Origin: Acidobacteriota bacterium
Lineage (GTDB): Bacteria > Acidobacteriota > Vicinamibacteria > Vicinamibacterales > JAFNAJ01
DNA: 7,292 nucleotides
Direction of reading: 5' to 3'
NCBI GenBank assembly: GCA_017860085.1
Contig: JAFNAJ010000125.1
Location: forward strand, 1-7,292
Part shown: positions 5,663 through 7,292 of the stretch, one piece after another
Position numbering within the stretch: the first letter of the stretch is position 1
How the letters are laid out: every line of letters starts with the position of its first letter
Program-made: the position numbers and the translations under genes
The notes under the pieces: generated by a model
The model's input: the letters and a program-made list of their open reading frames with translations, nothing else
What the model was told of the DNA's origin: nothing
Database searches by the model: none

Positions 5663-7021
5663 ATGCGCAGCACGCTACGCTTCGTCGCAGTCATCTCCCT
5701 GGTTTCGCTGGCTGTTTTCGCAGCCCTTCCCTCGCCCTCGGCTCAAGAGGCCGGTCGCCTCCCTGCCAACCTGACGCCGCTCGGGGGGGAGAAGGCGGGC
5801 AACGCCGCGGGCACGATTCCCGCCTGGGACGGCGGACTCACCAAGCCCCCGGCGGGCTACGTTGTCGGCAAGCACTACGTCGATCCGTACGCGGGTGACA
5901 AGCCGCTCTTCACCATCACGCAGCAGAACGCCGAGAAGTACGCGGCCCAGTTGTCTGATGGGCACAAGGCGATGCTGAAGACCTACGCGTCGTTCAAGAT
6001 GAACGTCTACCCGACACGGCGCAGCGCGGCGGTTCCGCAGCGGATCTACGAGGCCACCGCCCGCAACGTTGGCCGCGCCAAGCTCGTGAACGGCGGCAAC
6101 GGCGTCGAGGGCGCCATCGGGGGGCCGCCGTTTCCGATGCCGAAGAGCGGGGCGGAGGTCATCTGGAATCACCTGCTGCGCTACCGTGGCGACACGGCCG
6201 GCCGGTGGGTCATCCAGGCCACGCCGACCCGTGGTGGTCAGTACACGCTGATCCAGTTCGACGAAGAGACGCAGTTCCTCTATTCCCTCCCGGACATGAC
6301 GCCGGAGAAGCTCGGCAACCGGATTCTCCTCTTCAAGCAGACGGTGACCGCGCCGGCGCGACTGGCCGGTGGCATCCTGCTCGTGCACGAGTCCATGGAC
6401 CAGGTGAAGAAGCCCCGCGATGCGTGGCTCTACAATCCGGGGCAGCGTCGCGTGCGGCGCGCACCCCAGGTGGCCTATGACAACCCGGGCACGGCGGCCG
6501 ACAACCTGCGCACGAGCGATCAACTCGACCTGTTCAACGGGGCCCCGGATAAGTACGAGTGGAAGCTCGTGGGGAAGCGCGAGATGTACGTTCCGTACAA
6601 TGGCTACCGCCTGCAGGATCCCAAGCTGAAGTACCGGGACATCATCACCCCCCTGCACATCAATCCCGACCACTGCCGCTACGAGTTGCACCGTGTCTGG
6701 GTGGTCGACGCGACGTTGCGGCCGGGGGAACGGCACATCTACAAGCGGCGCGTGTTCTACGTGGACGAGGACAGCTGGCAGATCCTCGCGATGGACCAGT
6801 ACGACAACCGCGATCAACTCTGGCGCGTGTCCGAAGGGCACGCGATGAACTTCTACAACGTGCCGACCACCTGGACATCGGCCGAGACCCACACCGACCT
6901 GCAGGCGGGTCGGTACCTCGTGATGGGACTGTTCAACGAGGGGCGCGTGCACGATTACGGCCTGAAGCGCGGCGAGGCCGACTTCACGCCGGATGCCCTG
7001 CGGCAGGAAGGTGTGCGGTAG
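5663..7021 (+). CDS. DUF1329 family periplasmic protein
   Basis: A 452-residue predicted periplasmic protein of the DUF1329 family, thought to share the LolB/LolA-like lipoprotein-sorting fold. A signal peptide covers 1-27, with likely cleavage after SPSA. There is no lipobox cysteine; the only Cys is C338, so it should be soluble rather than lipid-anchored. Family signatures are LTPLGGEKAGNAAGTIPAW (37-55), GGPPFPMPKSGAEVIWNHL (153-171), RDAWLYNPGQRRVRRAPQV (252-270) and RYELHRVWVVDATLR with YKRRVFYVDEDSW (339-372). ATG 5663 is preferred because a signal peptide follows directly and GAGG (5651-5654) overlaps the upstream TGA, eight bases before the ATG. The gap of 10 bases to DUF1302 and 16 bases to the next gene indicates one transcript. 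It probably ferries or hands over a hydrophobic ligand between the inner-membrane exporter and the DUF1302 barrel; that step is inference. Confidence 0.92.
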   Translation: MRSTLRFVAVISLVSLAVFAALPSPSAQEAGRLPANLTPLGGEKAGNAAGTIPAWDGGLTKPPAGYVVGKHYVDPYAGDKPLFTITQQNAEKYAAQLSDGHKAMLKTYASFKMNVYPTRRSAAVPQRIYEATARNVGRAKLVNGGNGVEGAIGGPPFPMPKSGAEVIWNHLLRYRGDTAGRWVIQATPTRGGQYTLIQFDEETQFLYSLPDMTPEKLGNRILLFKQTVTAPARLAGGILLVHESMDQVKKPRDAWLYNPGQRRVRRAPQVAYDNPGTAADNLRTSDQLDLFNGAPDKYEWKLVGKREMYVPYNGYRLQDPKLKYRDIITPLHINPDHCRYELHRVWVVDATLRPGERHIYKRRVFYVDEDSWQILAMDQYDNRDQLWRVSEGHAMNFYNVPTTWTSAETHTDLQAGRYLVMGLFNEGRVHDYGLKRGEADFTPDALRQEGVR

Positions 7022-7025
7022 GCAC

Positions 7026-7031
7026 AGGAGG
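7026..7031 (+). promoter_or_regulatory. ribosome binding site selecting the GTG start at 7038
   Basis: A perfect AGGAGG is spaced six bases from GTG 7038, just after the DUF1329 stop. It is the strongest Shine-Dalgarno in the window and identifies the start of the third operon gene. Confidence 0.85.
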
Positions 7032-7037
7032 CCGAAC

Positions 7038-7292
7038 GTGTTCTCTGGCTCGCTCGTGTCGTGCCGGCTCGTCCCGCGCCTGCTCTGCGGGTTGACGATG
7101 GTCGTCCTGGCCGGTCTCGTGGGGGCCGGCCAGGATCGATCGGCTCCCGTCGAGGAGCGGGCCGTCAAAGCGCCGCTGGCGCCTCAATCGCTCCTGCTCG
7201 ACGTGTCGGTGACCGACGGTTTGATGGTCGCGGTCGGCGAACGCGGCCACGTCCTGGTGTCGCGTGACGGCGGCGCTTCGTGGATCCAGGCG
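7038..7292 (+). CDS. secreted YCF48/BNR-repeat protein (3' end outside window)
   Basis: The first 85 codons of a gene read from GTG. Residues 1-31 look like a signal peptide (MFSGSLVSCRLVPRLLCG, then hydrophobic LTMVVLAGLVGAG). The mature part reaches SLLLDVSVTDGLMVAVGERG and then HVLVSRDGGASW (71-82), which contains an Asp-box (S-x-D-x-G-x-S-W at 75-82), the first blade of a YCF48-like/BNR beta-propeller. LLLDVSV...MVAVGERGHVL is the usual opening of the YCF48-related proteins found next to DUF1302/DUF1329 genes. The gene starts 16 bases after the DUF1329 stop with a perfect AGGAGG, so it belongs to the operon. Full-length members usually have several such blades, about 300 or more residues; the rest lies beyond the window. 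An internal ATG at 7098 is a poorer start because it would cut away the basic part of the signal peptide. Confidence 0.85.
   Translation, partial: MFSGSLVSCRLVPRLLCGLTMVVLAGLVGAGQDRSAPVEERAVKAPLAPQSLLLDVSVTDGLMVAVGERGHVLVSRDGGASWIQA

Noticed and set aside
3640..5694. 684-codon minus-strand frame across the DUF1302 gene
   Set aside because: It mirrors a clear signal-peptide beta-barrel protein; its own translation is Arg/Val/Glu-rich and lacks a start context.
5675..7168. 497-codon minus-strand frame across the DUF1329 gene
   Set aside because: Shadow of DUF1329. It also runs across the operon junction and the start of the YCF48 gene.

Overview
The window is high-GC bacterial chromosomal DNA, roughly two thirds G+C by eye, with uniform G/C-ending codon use and no mobile element, tRNA, rRNA or CRISPR array that I can see. 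The envelope genes at the right end encode an outer-membrane barrel and periplasmic proteins, so the organism is diderm. The base composition, the TACAAT/TATAAT -10 boxes in GC-rich DNA, and a tandem GYTCGRC-type repeat inside a gene would suit an Acidobacteriota (Vicinamibacteria-like) genome. That placement is inference from general impression, not a database match.

Left part (1-1560). A possible C-terminal tail of an upstream gene ends at 109 and overlaps, through a GTGA junction, a small plus-strand membrane protein with a soluble PH-like tail (106-663, DUF5673-like). Facing it on the minus strand, only 20 bases away, is a CDP-alcohol phosphatidyltransferase (684-1496) of the phosphatidylinositol-phosphate-synthase-like branch. 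Its signature motif is complete except for one Arg-to-Thr change. An 82-base divergent spacer with a perfect TATAAT and a 13-base palindrome separates this gene from uvrC.

Middle (1579-3432). uvrC encodes the excinuclease ABC incision subunit. It appears full length, with all nuclease residues and the four-cysteine cluster. It carries an in-frame insertion of about 11 residues encoded by tandem 7-base repeats just before one catalytic aspartate.

Spacer 3433-3654 (222 bases). It holds a perfect 11-bp-stem palindrome (probably the uvrC terminator), an extended -10 promoter, and a leader of about 110 nt with a small hairpin followed by a T-run, then a strong ribosome binding site.

Right part (3655-7292). 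A tight operon encodes a DUF1302 outer-membrane barrel, a DUF1329 periplasmic LolB-fold-like protein and, starting at an easily missed GTG with a perfect AGGAGG, a secreted YCF48/BNR-repeat protein cut by the window edge. In Proteobacteria this trio is commonly followed by an RND/MMPL-family exporter, so the next gene outside the window is predicted to be that transporter. Together they would form an envelope-spanning route for a hydrophobic substrate whose identity is not settled. This operon is the most interesting system in the window.
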